Shown here in pieces: positions 1 to 6,928 of a DNA stretch of 9,089 bases. The stretch is from Candidatus Lambdaproteobacteria bacterium (GTDB lineage: Bacteria > SAR324 > NAC60-12), in NCBI GenBank assembly GCA_012964265.1, contig DTUH01000214.1, positions 1-9,089 of the forward strand, in the 5' to 3' direction. Every line of letters starts with the position of its first letter. Position 1 is the first letter of the stretch. The notes beneath the pieces are model-generated. The model did no database searches. It was not told the DNA's origin and saw only the letters and a program-made list of their open reading frames with translations. The position numbers and the translations under genes were made by a program.

Positions 1-27
1 GGCGGCGTTAATTTCAGTTTCATATAA
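1..27 (+). CDS. possible C-terminal end of an upstream gene (partial)
   Basis: Reading from base 1, the frame encodes GGVNFSFI and then stops at TAA (25-27). The alternating hydrophobic tail resembles the last beta strand of an outer-membrane barrel protein, but eight residues are far too few to assign a family. The main support is indirect: a strong GC-rich hairpin follows 25 bases later, where a terminator would be expected after a plus-strand gene. A second frame is also open across this edge (from base 2 to about 108), so the choice of frame is uncertain. Confidence 0.25.
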   Translation, partial: GGVNFSFI

Positions 28-52
28 AAAAATCTCTTTTTTGTACTTGCTC

Positions 53-82
53 GCCTCCCCATCTTTGGGGAGGCATTCTTTC
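53..82 (+). terminator. GC-rich hairpin, probable Rho-independent terminator
   Basis: GCCTCCCC (53-60) and GGGGAGGC (67-74) form a perfect 8-bp stem around a six-base loop. It is followed on the plus strand by ATTCTTTCG, a broken T-rich tail. On the minus strand the stem is followed by GAGCAAG, so the plus direction is more likely. It probably ends the transcript of a gene lying left of the window. Confidence 0.5.
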
Positions 83-441
83 GTAGTTACTTTCAACTGC
101 AATCAATAACGAAGCACATAATTTTTTACTTTGGCCCGATTTTACTAATTTTGAATTAGTTTTCTGAAGACATATTCAGGTCTTGCTGACAAATGATTAA
201 AGCATAACAGTCATGCTGAATACTTAAAAAATCGAAAAAAAGTATTGTAGATCAATAGAGTTTGATTCTTGAACCATTAGGTTAATTACCAGGATGGACA
301 GATCAAAACCGAAAATTTAATATAAATTTTTTGGCTTCATCCCATGAATTTAAGTAAAATTGCTCCACTGATACTACAAAGGGGCAGATGACAACGAGGC
401 AGTTGAAAGATCACGGAGAGCGGAAGATTTAGAAAAGCACC
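83..441. other. gene-poor AT-rich intergenic stretch
   Basis: No ORF longer than about 15 codons with a convincing start is seen here on the plus strand. The minus-strand reading that crosses it runs through the palindromic repeat at 442-470 and has no family features. Two small AT hairpins are visible: ACTAATT/AATTAGT (144-150 with 154-160) and AAAATTT/AAATTTT (312-318 with 324-330). They may be weak terminators or chance AT palindromes. Confidence 0.6.
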
Positions 442-470
442 CCTGGATTTCCGCTTTTGCGGGAATGACA
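442..470 (-). repeat. degenerate dispersed palindromic repeat (dRS3-like)
   Basis: The plus strand reads CCTGGATTTCCGC, TTTT, then GCGGGAATGACA. This is a slightly decayed copy of the repeat seen at 4747-4775 and twice at 6823-6900, in the orientation of the copy at 6874-6900. The flank GGGAATGACAAATTTTTC matches that of the 6874-6900 copy, so the repeat unit extends a few bases past the palindrome. It lies 23 bases downstream of the minus-strand epimerase stop, so its hairpin could also help end that transcript. Confidence 0.75.
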
Positions 471-493
471 AATTTTTCACACATTTGATTAAT

Positions 494-1423
494 TTAACCA
501 AGTTCCGGAACAAAACTAATTTTTGCCTCAAGGACTTCATCCGGAAGCAGGATCTTTGTTCCATGTCCGGAAGCTCCACGGTTCAGCATATTGAAGGCAT
601 CTGTCACATGACTGACAGGTTCCACACAAAAAAAATCTTCATCTTGTGGTGTGAAAATCACCAGGAAACTCAAAGGTGCTTCGGCAATGATTTTGAGGCC
701 GGTCTTCCATTCCGGCCATGAAATCAGGACTTCGTGATTCCAGCCGGTAAAAAGATTATCCAGTACATTTTGATTGACAATCAGACCTTGATTCAGCAGT
801 TTTGTTTCCGGAACTGACTGCAAACATAGAGGTATATTTTCGGAATCATTGACCCACATTTTTTCGGTTTTCGCAGTTATCGTAGCAAGTGGTGTCCTGA
901 CAAAATATGGATGAAGCCCAATTCCCGCGGGCATCACTGTTTTTCCGGAATTGATTATTTGCAGGGTGACCGTCAATGCAGAATCCGTCAACTCAATAAT
1001 CTGGCGGGCCGTATATGGAAATGGCCATTCATCGGAAAAATGATGGTATTCTATCTCGGCCCTGATTTCTGTAGCTTCAGTTACATTCCAGGGAACTTTC
1101 CAGCCGTGTCCGTGAATTGTATGCACTTCCGGAGGAAAATTGGGTGGTAAGTTTATTTGCTGCCCTTGAAAAGAAAACCGTCCGTTACGGATTCGATTTG
1201 AAAAAGGAACCAAGGGAAAGCAACCCATTTCCACAGGATTCTTTGCGGCAAGCCCTGCTTTAGTGGCCGGCCGCAAGAGTTCCAAAACCTGTTCTTCCGT
1301 TTCCAAACAATAACGGGTGATACAACCACCGACTTCTGGTACAATTTCTAATAAAGCATTTCCGGAATGCAAAGTTATTGTCTTTTCATTTGAATCATTT
1401 TCATTCAACATTTTGCCAGTCAT
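494..1423 (-). CDS. aldose 1-epimerase (mutarotase) family protein
   Basis: A 309-residue protein of the galactose mutarotase family (COG2017 type), predicted cytosolic. The family interconverts alpha and beta anomers of free hexoses, or of hexose phosphates in some members. Motifs seen in order: PFSNRIRNG at about 73-81 (substrate-binding Asn/Arg), HGHGW at 104-108 (His104), LHPYF at 170-174 (His171), and FFCVEPVSHVTDAFN at about 264-278. In the last motif Glu268 matches the catalytic base, and the two histidines match the known catalytic and binding histidines. Length is normal for the family. ATG at 1423 gives the longest form. A second ATG four codons in (MLNEN) is equally possible, and neither has a clear Shine-Dalgarno. 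The gene is transcribed away from the importer genes. The exact sugar cannot be told from sequence; seven TCCGGA motifs fall inside it. Confidence 0.9.
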   Translation of the reverse strand: MTGKMLNENDSNEKTITLHSGNALLEIVPEVGGCITRYCLETEEQVLELLRPATKAGLAAKNPVEMGCFPLVPFSNRIRNGRFSFQGQQINLPPNFPPEVHTIHGHGWKVPWNVTEATEIRAEIEYHHFSDEWPFPYTARQIIELTDSALTVTLQIINSGKTVMPAGIGLHPYFVRTPLATITAKTEKMWVNDSENIPLCLQSVPETKLLNQGLIVNQNVLDNLFTGWNHEVLISWPEWKTGLKIIAEAPLSFLVIFTPQDEDFFCVEPVSHVTDAFNMLNRGASGHGTKILLPDEVLEAKISFVPELG

Positions 1424-1541
1424 TTTTGTAAGAATAATCTTAAGTTTGCGACTACAAAATCAGTTGTAAAGCAATGTTTTCAGCAAAATCTGTTTAAGAT
1501 TATCCTGATATTGGCGGAAAAACATTATCCAAAAGAGTAAC

Positions 1542-1706
1542 ATGCATGGACTACTTAAAGCAATTATGTGGGTCTTAATAATCTTTGTAGCAGTTACGCT
1601 GCCGGCTTTTATCTGGAGTAATCTTGACAGAGATTCGTATGAAAATTTCTTACTGCACAGCGTTTCTCCATTGTCACAACAGAGTCGCAATTCGCTCATG
1701 CAATAG
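1542..1706 (+). CDS. possible small membrane protein, 54 residues
   Basis: ATG at 1542 is preceded by AAAGAG (1532-1537), a plausible ribosome binding site four bases upstream. The peptide begins MHGLLKAIMW and continues into one strongly hydrophobic stretch (about residues 4-25, ending PAFIW). A polar tail follows (SNLDRDSYENF, then a Ser/Gln-rich end) before TAG at 1704. This pattern of one transmembrane helix plus a short soluble tail is typical of real small membrane proteins. It sits 48 bases before the binding-protein gene on the same strand, so it could be the first gene of that operon. I recognise no family. A 95-codon frame on the opposite strand (1460-1747) competes for the same DNA, but it shows no signal or domain. 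Confidence 0.4.
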   Translation: MHGLLKAIMWVLIIFVAVTLPAFIWSNLDRDSYENFLLHSVSPLSQQSRNSLMQ

Positions 1707-1754
1707 CGCATCGCGGTTAATAATCGTTTTAATCTTTTCTCATTCAATACTCAG

Positions 1755-3005
1755 ATGAATAATAATTTGAAAACTAATTCTACCGCCAAATCCGGAACTA
1801 CTGCAAAACCGCTAAATTATTTCATATTGGCATTTATGTTATTGCTGCTCAGCAGTTTTTCCGCCTATGGAAATTCGTGGCCGGAAATCAGGGAAAGAGC
1901 CAAAGGACAAACCGTTTACTGGAATGCCTGGGGCGGTTCCGAAGAAATCAATTCCTACATAAACTGGGTTGGAATACGAGTCAAAAATGAATACGGAGTG
2001 ACACTCAAACATGTAAAACTCGCCGGCACCGCAGATGCGGTTTCAAGAGTTCTTGCGGAAAAAGCAGCGGGACGTACCAACAATGGATCAGTAGATTTGA
2101 TCTGGATCAATGGTGAGAATTTCGCCAAAATGAAGGAAAATGGATTGCTCTTTGGACCATTTACGGAAAAACTTCCAAATTTCAAACTCGTTGATTTTTC
2201 CGGAAAACCAACAACGCTGATTGATTTTCACATACCGGTCGACGGTTTCGAAGCGCCATGGGGCATGGCTAAATTCAACTTTGTTTATGACTCCGCACGA
2301 GTTTCCGAAACGCCGAAAAGCATTCCGGAATTGCTAAAGTGGGCAGAGAGGCATTCCGGACGCTTCACCTATCCGCATGTCACTGATTTTCTCGGCTCAA
2401 CTTTTCTCATGCAGGCACTGATTGAGTTGACTGAAAATCCGGAAGTATTGAATCATTCCGTAAAAAGCAAAGCGGCGTTTGTCAAAACCACTGCGCCGCT
2501 TTGGAATTATCTGAATCAGCTGCATCCGCATCTTTGGCGTTCCGGAAAAAGCTTTCCGTCCAGCAGTTCCGTTCAGCAGCAAATGCTCAACGACAGCGAA
2601 CTGGACATTGCGCTTTCGTTTAATCCCTCAGCAACTTCCGCGGCCATTGCGAGCGGAACGCTTCCGGAAAGCGCCCGGACTTTTGTGTTGAAAAAAGGTA
2701 CGATCGGAAACACTCACTTTGTCGCGATTCCTTTCAATTCCGGATCACGTGAAGGTGCAATGATTGTGGCAAATTTCCTGATGAGTCCGGAAGCACAAAT
2801 GGAAAAACAAAATCCGGGAATCTGGGGTGACAGTACGGTGCTGGCAATTGCTAAACTTTCGAAACAGGATCAGCAAAAATTCAAATCCCTTCCGCTAGGA
2901 ATCGCTACTCTGCCTCCGGAAAAACTGGGACCTACTCAGCCCAATCCGCATCCGGACTGGAAAAATCAACTTGACGCGGAATGGCAACGACGATACGGAC
3001 AGTGA
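1755..3005 (+). CDS. ynjB: YnjB-like ABC transporter substrate-binding protein
   Basis: A 416-residue periplasmic solute-binding protein of the YnjB family (COG4134). A signal peptide is clear: polar N-region 1-20, hydrophobic core about 21-37, likely cleavage after Ala-Tyr-Gly at 37-39. There is no lipobox cysteine, so the protein should be soluble in the periplasm. The family core begins with QTVYWNAWGG (52-61), followed by DAVSRVLAEKAAGR (94-107) and GSVDLIWINGENF (111-123), which closely match what I recall of E. coli YnjB. A further conserved stretch is PWGMAKFNFVYDS (168-180). The fold is the type II binding protein of the iron/thiamine/spermidine group, but the YnjB ligand is not established. 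The start has only weak ribosome-binding signals (AATACTCAG before ATG). The 3' end overlaps the permease gene, so the two are probably co-translated. Eleven TCCGGA motifs occur in this gene. Confidence 0.92.
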   Translation: MNNNLKTNSTAKSGTTAKPLNYFILAFMLLLLSSFSAYGNSWPEIRERAKGQTVYWNAWGGSEEINSYINWVGIRVKNEYGVTLKHVKLAGTADAVSRVLAEKAAGRTNNGSVDLIWINGENFAKMKENGLLFGPFTEKLPNFKLVDFSGKPTTLIDFHIPVDGFEAPWGMAKFNFVYDSARVSETPKSIPELLKWAERHSGRFTYPHVTDFLGSTFLMQALIELTENPEVLNHSVKSKAAFVKTTAPLWNYLNQLHPHLWRSGKSFPSSSSVQQQMLNDSELDIALSFNPSATSAAIASGTLPESARTFVLKKGTIGNTHFVAIPFNSGSREGAMIVANFLMSPEAQMEKQNPGIWGDSTVLAIAKLSKQDQQKFKSLPLGIATLPPEKLGPTQPNPHPDWKNQLDAEWQRRYGQ

Positions 3006-4711
3006 GTATCCTTCCAGCTTTTCCCATCCTCACCAAACTCCTGTTTCTGATTCCCATCGCGGCAGGGCTTTTCGGAGTCCTGCTTCCGTCACTGGGTTAT
3101 TTCCCTGACCTTGGCGGAAATCAATTTCACTTCGAGATTTTCCACCAACTTCTCGATCATCCGGCGCTTCCGAATTCAGTTTCATTGACACTTTTTTCCG
3201 GAATTTCGGCGACATTTATTTCCTTGTGTCTGGCAATTCTACTGGCCGCAATGCTTTCGCAGGATGGAAATTCAGGGAATAATAAAAACAAAATCACCCG
3301 TTTTTTTGTTATTGTGCAGCGAGGTTTGATTCCATTGATTGCAGTACCGCATGCGGCTATAGCATTGGGATTGGCGTTTTTGATTGCACCAAGCGGCTGG
3401 ATTATTCGCTCGCTTTCTTTTCTTGTGATGGGATGGGAAACGCCTCCGGAATGGGTGACGCTGCAGGATCCTTTTGGTCTGAGTTTGATTTTCGGTTTAG
3501 TCCTAAAAGAAACACCATATTTGCTCTTAATGATTCTTGCGGCATTGCCTCAAATTCGCGCGCAGGAATACCTTCGCATCGGACAATCATTGGGTTATGG
3601 AAATTTCCGCAGTTGGCTGAAACTTGTTTTGCCGCAGGTTTATCCTTTGATTCGTTTGCCGGTTTTTGCGGTACTGGCCTTTTCTCTGTCTGTCGTTGAT
3701 GTGGCGTTGATCCTGGGTCCCACCACACCTCCAACGCTTGCGGTGTTGATTTTGCGTTGGATAGACGATCCGGATTTGTCATTCCGTTTCCTGGCTTCAG
3801 CCGGAGCAGTTTTGCTTTTGGTGATAACACTTGGATCACTGTTTTTTTGGCGTGTTTCAGAGTGGCTGGTTTTACGAAAATGGCGGAATTGGCTGACAAA
3901 CGGCAAACGGGGTTCCGGCAACGAAGCTCACAACCTTGCAGCATTAAGCGGTTTGGTTTTGCTCGGAACTGCCTTTTTCAGTGTGTTGGGTTTGGCGTTT
4001 TGGTCCTTGTCGTTACGCTGGCCGTATCCACATGTTCTGCCGCAGCGCTGGACGTCACGGAATTGGGAAAGGCACTGGAGCAGTCTGCAGGAAACCGCTT
4101 TCACCACCCTGGAAGTTGGAGTGATTTCCGGAGCTATCGCGCTGTTTTTGGTGGTGGGTTGTTTGGAGAATGAACAGTGGCGGCGGGTTAAATTTTCATT
4201 CCGCTCACAGTGGCTGCTTTATCTTCCCTTGCTGATTCCTCAGGCGACGTTCCTGCTCGGAATTCAAATTTTAGCGGTACGACTTGAAATGGACGGCACA
4301 TTTCTGCTACTGGTTTGGAGTCATTTATTGTTTGTTTTGCCTTATATTTTTCTCACACTGGCAGATCCATGGCGCAATCTGGATGCGCGATTTCCACTAA
4401 TCGCACAATGTTTGGGAGCATCTCCGCTGAGGATTTTGTTCCGCATAAAACTGCCTTTGCTTTTAAAACCATTGCTTGTCGCGGCGGCGATCGGATTTGC
4501 CGTCAGTGTCGCCCAGTATTTGCCAACCCTGTTCGCCGGTGGTGGACGCTTCGCCACTCTCACAACTGAAGCCGTGAGTTATGCTGCAGGAGCGGACCGT
4601 CGCGTAATCGGTGTTTACGGTTTTTTGCAGGCCTTGTTTCCCTGGATCGCGCTTTTGCTGGCATTGGCCATTCCCCGATGGCGCTTCCGGAATCGTGCAG
4701 CTTTGTCTTAA
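2981..4711 (+). CDS. ynjC: YnjC-like ABC transporter permease, two fused modules
   Basis: A 576-residue inner-membrane permease with many hydrophobic segments and two copies of the binding-protein-dependent permease fold in one chain (COG4135 type). Each half has an EAA coupling loop: EYLRIGQSLG...LVLP at about 196-218 and LIAQCLGASPLRI...KLP at about 473-492. These loops contact the ATPase, so one chain can supply both halves of the channel. E. coli YnjC is also a fused permease, somewhat shorter as I recall. ATG at 2981 lies inside the binding-protein gene with no good ribosome binding site. GTG at 3002 overlaps the preceding TGA as GTGA, a classic coupled start, and would give a 569-residue protein starting just before the first membrane helix. 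I consider the GTG at least as likely. Conserved loop segments include PHAAIALGLAFLIAPSGW (123-140). Confidence 0.92.
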   Translation: MATTIRTVSILPAFPILTKLLFLIPIAAGLFGVLLPSLGYFPDLGGNQFHFEIFHQLLDHPALPNSVSLTLFSGISATFISLCLAILLAAMLSQDGNSGNNKNKITRFFVIVQRGLIPLIAVPHAAIALGLAFLIAPSGWIIRSLSFLVMGWETPPEWVTLQDPFGLSLIFGLVLKETPYLLLMILAALPQIRAQEYLRIGQSLGYGNFRSWLKLVLPQVYPLIRLPVFAVLAFSLSVVDVALILGPTTPPTLAVLILRWIDDPDLSFRFLASAGAVLLLVITLGSLFFWRVSEWLVLRKWRNWLTNGKRGSGNEAHNLAALSGLVLLGTAFFSVLGLAFWSLSLRWPYPHVLPQRWTSRNWERHWSSLQETAFTTLEVGVISGAIALFLVVGCLENEQWRRVKFSFRSQWLLYLPLLIPQATFLLGIQILAVRLEMDGTFLLLVWSHLLFVLPYIFLTLADPWRNLDARFPLIAQCLGASPLRILFRIKLPLLLKPLLVAAAIGFAVSVAQYLPTLFAGGGRFATLTTEAVSYAAGADRRVIGVYGFLQALFPWIALLLALAIPRWRFRNRAALS

Positions 4712-4746
4712 AAAAGATGATTTGTATGATCAGCAAATTAAAAAGT

Positions 4747-4775
4747 TGTCATTCCCGCGGAAGCGGGAATCCAGG
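4747..4775 (+). repeat. dispersed palindromic repeat (dRS3-like)
   Basis: The sequence reads TGTCATTCCCGCGGAAGCGG and then GAATCCAGG, forming a hairpin ATTCCCGC/GCGGGAAT around two to four bases. The left flank AAAAAGT is shared with the inverse of the copy at 6874-6900, so the mobile or amplified unit is a little longer than the palindrome. Repeats of this type are known in many Gram-negative genomes, for example dRS3 in Neisseria. A hairpin here may cause transcript pausing or mark an end between the permease and the ATPase. Confidence 0.85.
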
Positions 4776-4885
4776 TGAAACCACTAATAACGGATCCTTT
4801 TTCCGTTAACAAAATCATGTTTATCTTGTTTTTTTATTTTTATTCTTTGCATTCTTAATAAACTCGACAGTCACGGGTTTTATTG

Positions 4886-4962
4886 TGTCATCCCGAACGT
4901 TTGTGAGGGATCTTATAAGATATCAGCACTTTATCAGATCTCTCCCTTCGGTCGAGATGACA
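4886..4962. repeat. 77-bp MITE-like inverted-repeat element
   Basis: It begins TGTCATCCCGAACG and ends GAGATGACA, so the tips are an inverted repeat (TGTCATC and GATGACA). Inside are GTGAGGGATCTTATAAGAT and CAGATCTCTCCCTTCGGTCG, so each half also carries partial self-complementarity. It encodes nothing. TCATCCCGAACG...GAGGGATCT elements are a familiar dispersed repeat type in bacterial genomes. It differs from the TCATTCCCGC family in sequence but shares its TGTCAT...ATGACA tips. Confidence 0.75.
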
Positions 4963-5045
4963 TACTGTAGTCAATAATGTCAGCAGCTTACGATAATTAA
5001 TGACTCACGAGTTAACAAACTAAACGTATATTTCCCCTATAAAAA

Positions 5046-5669
5046 ATGCTAAAACTAGAAAACATTTCTTTGAAAATAGACGGCAAAACGCTTTTCGGTG
5101 CACTCAATCTTGAAGTCAATGCCGGACAAGTCACTACTGTGATGGGACCCAGCGGATGTGGAAAATCCAGTTTACTGGCTTTTTTGTGCGGAACGCTTTC
5201 TCCCATTTTTCAGACTTCAGGAAAAATTTGGTTGAATGGAAAAGAGTTAAATGAATTAAGTCCGCATGAACGAAAACTGGGGATTTTGTTTCAGGATGAC
5301 CTGCTTTTTCCGCATTTATCTGTAGGAGAAAATCTCGCTTTTGCCTTGTCATCAAAAATCACACGCAACGAACGCCGCGAAAAAATCGAACAGGCACTCG
5401 ATGAAATAGAACTGTCAGGAATGTCTGAACGGGATCCTGCAAGTTTGTCAGGCGGACAACGGGCAAGAGTTGCATTGATGCGGACTTTAATGGCTCAACC
5501 GGAAGCATTGTTGCTGGATGAACCGTTTTCCAAACTTGATCAGGAATTACGCGGACGGTTCCGGAATCTGGTTTTTGCTCATGCAGAAAAAAATCAGCTT
5601 CCGACATTACTCGTGACCCATGACCCCGCTGATGCTGAGGCTGCAGGCGGTCAAATAATTTCCCTATGA
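5046..5669 (+). CDS. ynjD: YnjD-like ABC transporter ATP-binding protein
   Basis: A 207-residue cytoplasmic ATPase that would power the YnjB/YnjC importer (COG4136 type). All nucleotide-binding motifs are intact: Walker A GPSGCGKS (34-41), Q-loop Gln83 in ILFQDD, signature LSGGQ (134-138), Walker B LLLDEP (155-160), D-loop SKLD (162-165) and switch His192 in VTHDPADA. It ends shortly after the H-loop, without the C-terminal regulatory domain of the longer Pot/Mal-type ATPases, as is normal for YnjD and ThiQ. ATG at 5046 is the earliest possible start because TAA lies in frame just upstream (5040-5042). No clear Shine-Dalgarno is present. A 334-bp gap with repeats separates it from the permease gene, so transcription may be partly independent. 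Confidence 0.93.
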   Translation: MLKLENISLKIDGKTLFGALNLEVNAGQVTTVMGPSGCGKSSLLAFLCGTLSPIFQTSGKIWLNGKELNELSPHERKLGILFQDDLLFPHLSVGENLAFALSSKITRNERREKIEQALDEIELSGMSERDPASLSGGQRARVALMRTLMAQPEALLLDEPFSKLDQELRGRFRNLVFAHAEKNQLPTLLVTHDPADAEAAGGQIISL

Positions 5670-5800
5670 AAAAAATGACTGCATATAAATAGGATGCTAA
5701 GTTATTACTATTTTTCCGCATCATCTTGCCAAATCTTCTTCACGACTGTATAACAAAAGGCCACCCCGTTAAACTAATTTTAATTTAATTTCGCATTTCT

Positions 5801-6778
5801 GTGTTAATTCTTAATTCTTCCAGATCTGGCTTTCTGTCACTCATTGTTTCAGGACTGAGCTTTCTAATTTTCATTTTACAAACTTCTTCAGTCTGGTCAC
5901 AGGATTTCAAACCGAGTGCGCTAGTTATGTGGCTGAACCCAAGTTCCGCACCTGGATTTTCGGAACAAATCTTGCTTCGAAAATTACGGAACGAATTAGC
6001 ACGAAGCTTTGATTTGAGCAGTCAAAGCGCCTTTGAGAAAGCCCTCCAAAAACTGGAGAGATCAGCAGAAAAACGTTCATGTCTGCATCTCAAATGCGTA
6101 ATGGTCGCACACGCCGGTTTTCCGCATACAAGCTTGTTTTTATTAAAAAGCCAGCCGAAATATCACCGGCTTACTCTGGTCATGATTGGGGAAAATCGGC
6201 AGTGGCGCGTAAAACATGAAGTGTGTAAACTCTGTGGATTGACTCCGGAAGACAGGTTGACAAACATTGTACTCCGGATGGAGAGTTATGTCCGTCCTCC
6301 AATGGCAGTGGAGCACATGAAGCCGCAGACGTTTTCAAAGTCCGCTACTTGGGATTCAAGAAGTATCGTTCCTGAGAAGCCAAAAGCAAAAATTGAAGAG
6401 GCAAAATCGTTGCCCGAACCTGAGCCGCAGAAAAGTGCGGAAAGTGTGGTTCAGAAAGCTAAATTGCCGCTGGAAGAGCTGCAATTCAAAATTGCCCAGA
6501 GACGTTACAATCAATTAATTTGGAAAAAAATCAAGAAAGATTTGATGTTCTTTCGACAAAAGCACCGTAATCAATCCACAAAAAACTTAAAAGCACGGCT
6601 TCGGCTGCAGATTGATCAATTTGGCAAGGTGATTGAAAGACGTTTGTTAAAAGCAAGTGGTTCAGATAAATTTGATAAAACCATTCTGGATTCCGTTGAT
6701 TTACTGAAACTGCCTCCACCGATGAAACTCTTGATTCGACATCCTCCTTATGTGGTTACAATACTGATCCAGCCTTAA
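5801..6778 (+). CDS. secreted or anchored protein with TonB-like C-terminal domain
   Basis: A 325-residue protein starting at GTG (5801); no good ribosome binding site is visible. Residues 10-27 are a hydrophobic signal sequence or membrane anchor, with possible cleavage near VWSQ (31-34). Residues about 38-165 form a compact domain with two cysteine pairs, Cys94/Cys99 and Cys142/Cys145. Its strand pattern (RLTLVMIGENRQWRVKHEVC) recalls periplasmic TolB/FlgO-like nucleotide- or sugar-free adaptor folds, but that is only a guess. Residues 190-225 are rich in Pro, Lys and Glu, as in TonB linkers. Residues about 232-325 fit the TonB/TolA C-terminal pattern: a helix, ARLRLQIDQFGKVIERRLLKASGSDKFD (265-292 region), a helix ending LLKLPPP (301-307), and a final strand VVTILIQP. 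It could be an energy transducer or a periplasmic scaffold. ExbB and ExbD are absent nearby. It lies 131 bp after the ATPase gene on the same strand, so a functional link to the importer is possible but unproven. Confidence 0.7.
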   Translation: MLILNSSRSGFLSLIVSGLSFLIFILQTSSVWSQDFKPSALVMWLNPSSAPGFSEQILLRKLRNELARSFDLSSQSAFEKALQKLERSAEKRSCLHLKCVMVAHAGFPHTSLFLLKSQPKYHRLTLVMIGENRQWRVKHEVCKLCGLTPEDRLTNIVLRMESYVRPPMAVEHMKPQTFSKSATWDSRSIVPEKPKAKIEEAKSLPEPEPQKSAESVVQKAKLPLEELQFKIAQRRYNQLIWKKIKKDLMFFRQKHRNQSTKNLKARLRLQIDQFGKVIERRLLKASGSDKFDKTILDSVDLLKLPPPMKLLIRHPPYVVTILIQP

Positions 6779-6822
6779 ACGTAATTGATGAACTCGAAAA
6801 AAGTAAAAATGACACACTTGTT

Positions 6823-6900
6823 TGTCATTCCCGCGAAAGCGGGAATCCATTATTTCAAATACTTACAAGTTCCTGGATCCCCGCTTTCGCGGGAATGACA
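6823..6900. repeat. 78-bp inverted pair of palindromic repeats
   Basis: Two copies of the TCATTCCCGC repeat face each other. The left arm (6823-6849) starts TGTCATTCCCGCGAAAGCGG and the right arm (6874-6900) is its inverse. The 27-base arms differ at one position (GGGAAT against GGGGAT) and are separated by 24 bases. Each arm is itself a hairpin with the GAAA/TTTC core. The whole has the shape of a small non-autonomous mobile element. It ends 28 bases before the recombinase start codon and 44 bases after the TonB-like gene stop, so it may also separate their transcripts. Confidence 0.88.
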
Positions 6901-6928
6901 ACTTTTTCAACAGTATCAAAAGAATTAA

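Larger units (their letters stand above)
4712..5045. other. 334-bp gap inside the importer operon, holding two repeat elements
   Basis: No gene is seen. The gap contains a 29-bp palindromic repeat (4747-4775) and a 77-bp inverted-repeat element (4886-4962), separated by AT-rich DNA. The ATPase gene follows, with no obvious ribosome binding site and only AT-rich bases (CCCCTATAAAAAATG) before its start. Genes ynjC and ynjD are normally adjacent, so this spacing looks like later insertion. It may weaken read-through to the ATPase, or the ATPase may have its own promoter. Confidence 0.7.

Noticed and set aside
1460..1747. 95-codon minus-strand ORF between the epimerase and the binding-protein gene
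   Set aside because: It shows no recognisable domain or signal and no ribosome binding site, and it is antisense to the better-formed small membrane ORF at 1542-1706. It cannot be excluded fully.
3402..3944. 180-codon minus-strand ORF inside the permease gene
   Set aside because: The permease frame has two clear EAA loops and membrane helices. The antisense frame is low-complexity, rich in Lys, Pro and Arg, and looks like a shadow.
3757..4173. 138-codon plus-strand ORF overlapping the permease
   Set aside because: It lies wholly inside the permease gene in another frame and has no family features.
442..6900. CRISPR array from the repeated palindromic units
   Set aside because: The copies are kilobases apart or in inverted pairs, not regularly spaced direct repeats with unique spacers, and no cas genes are present.
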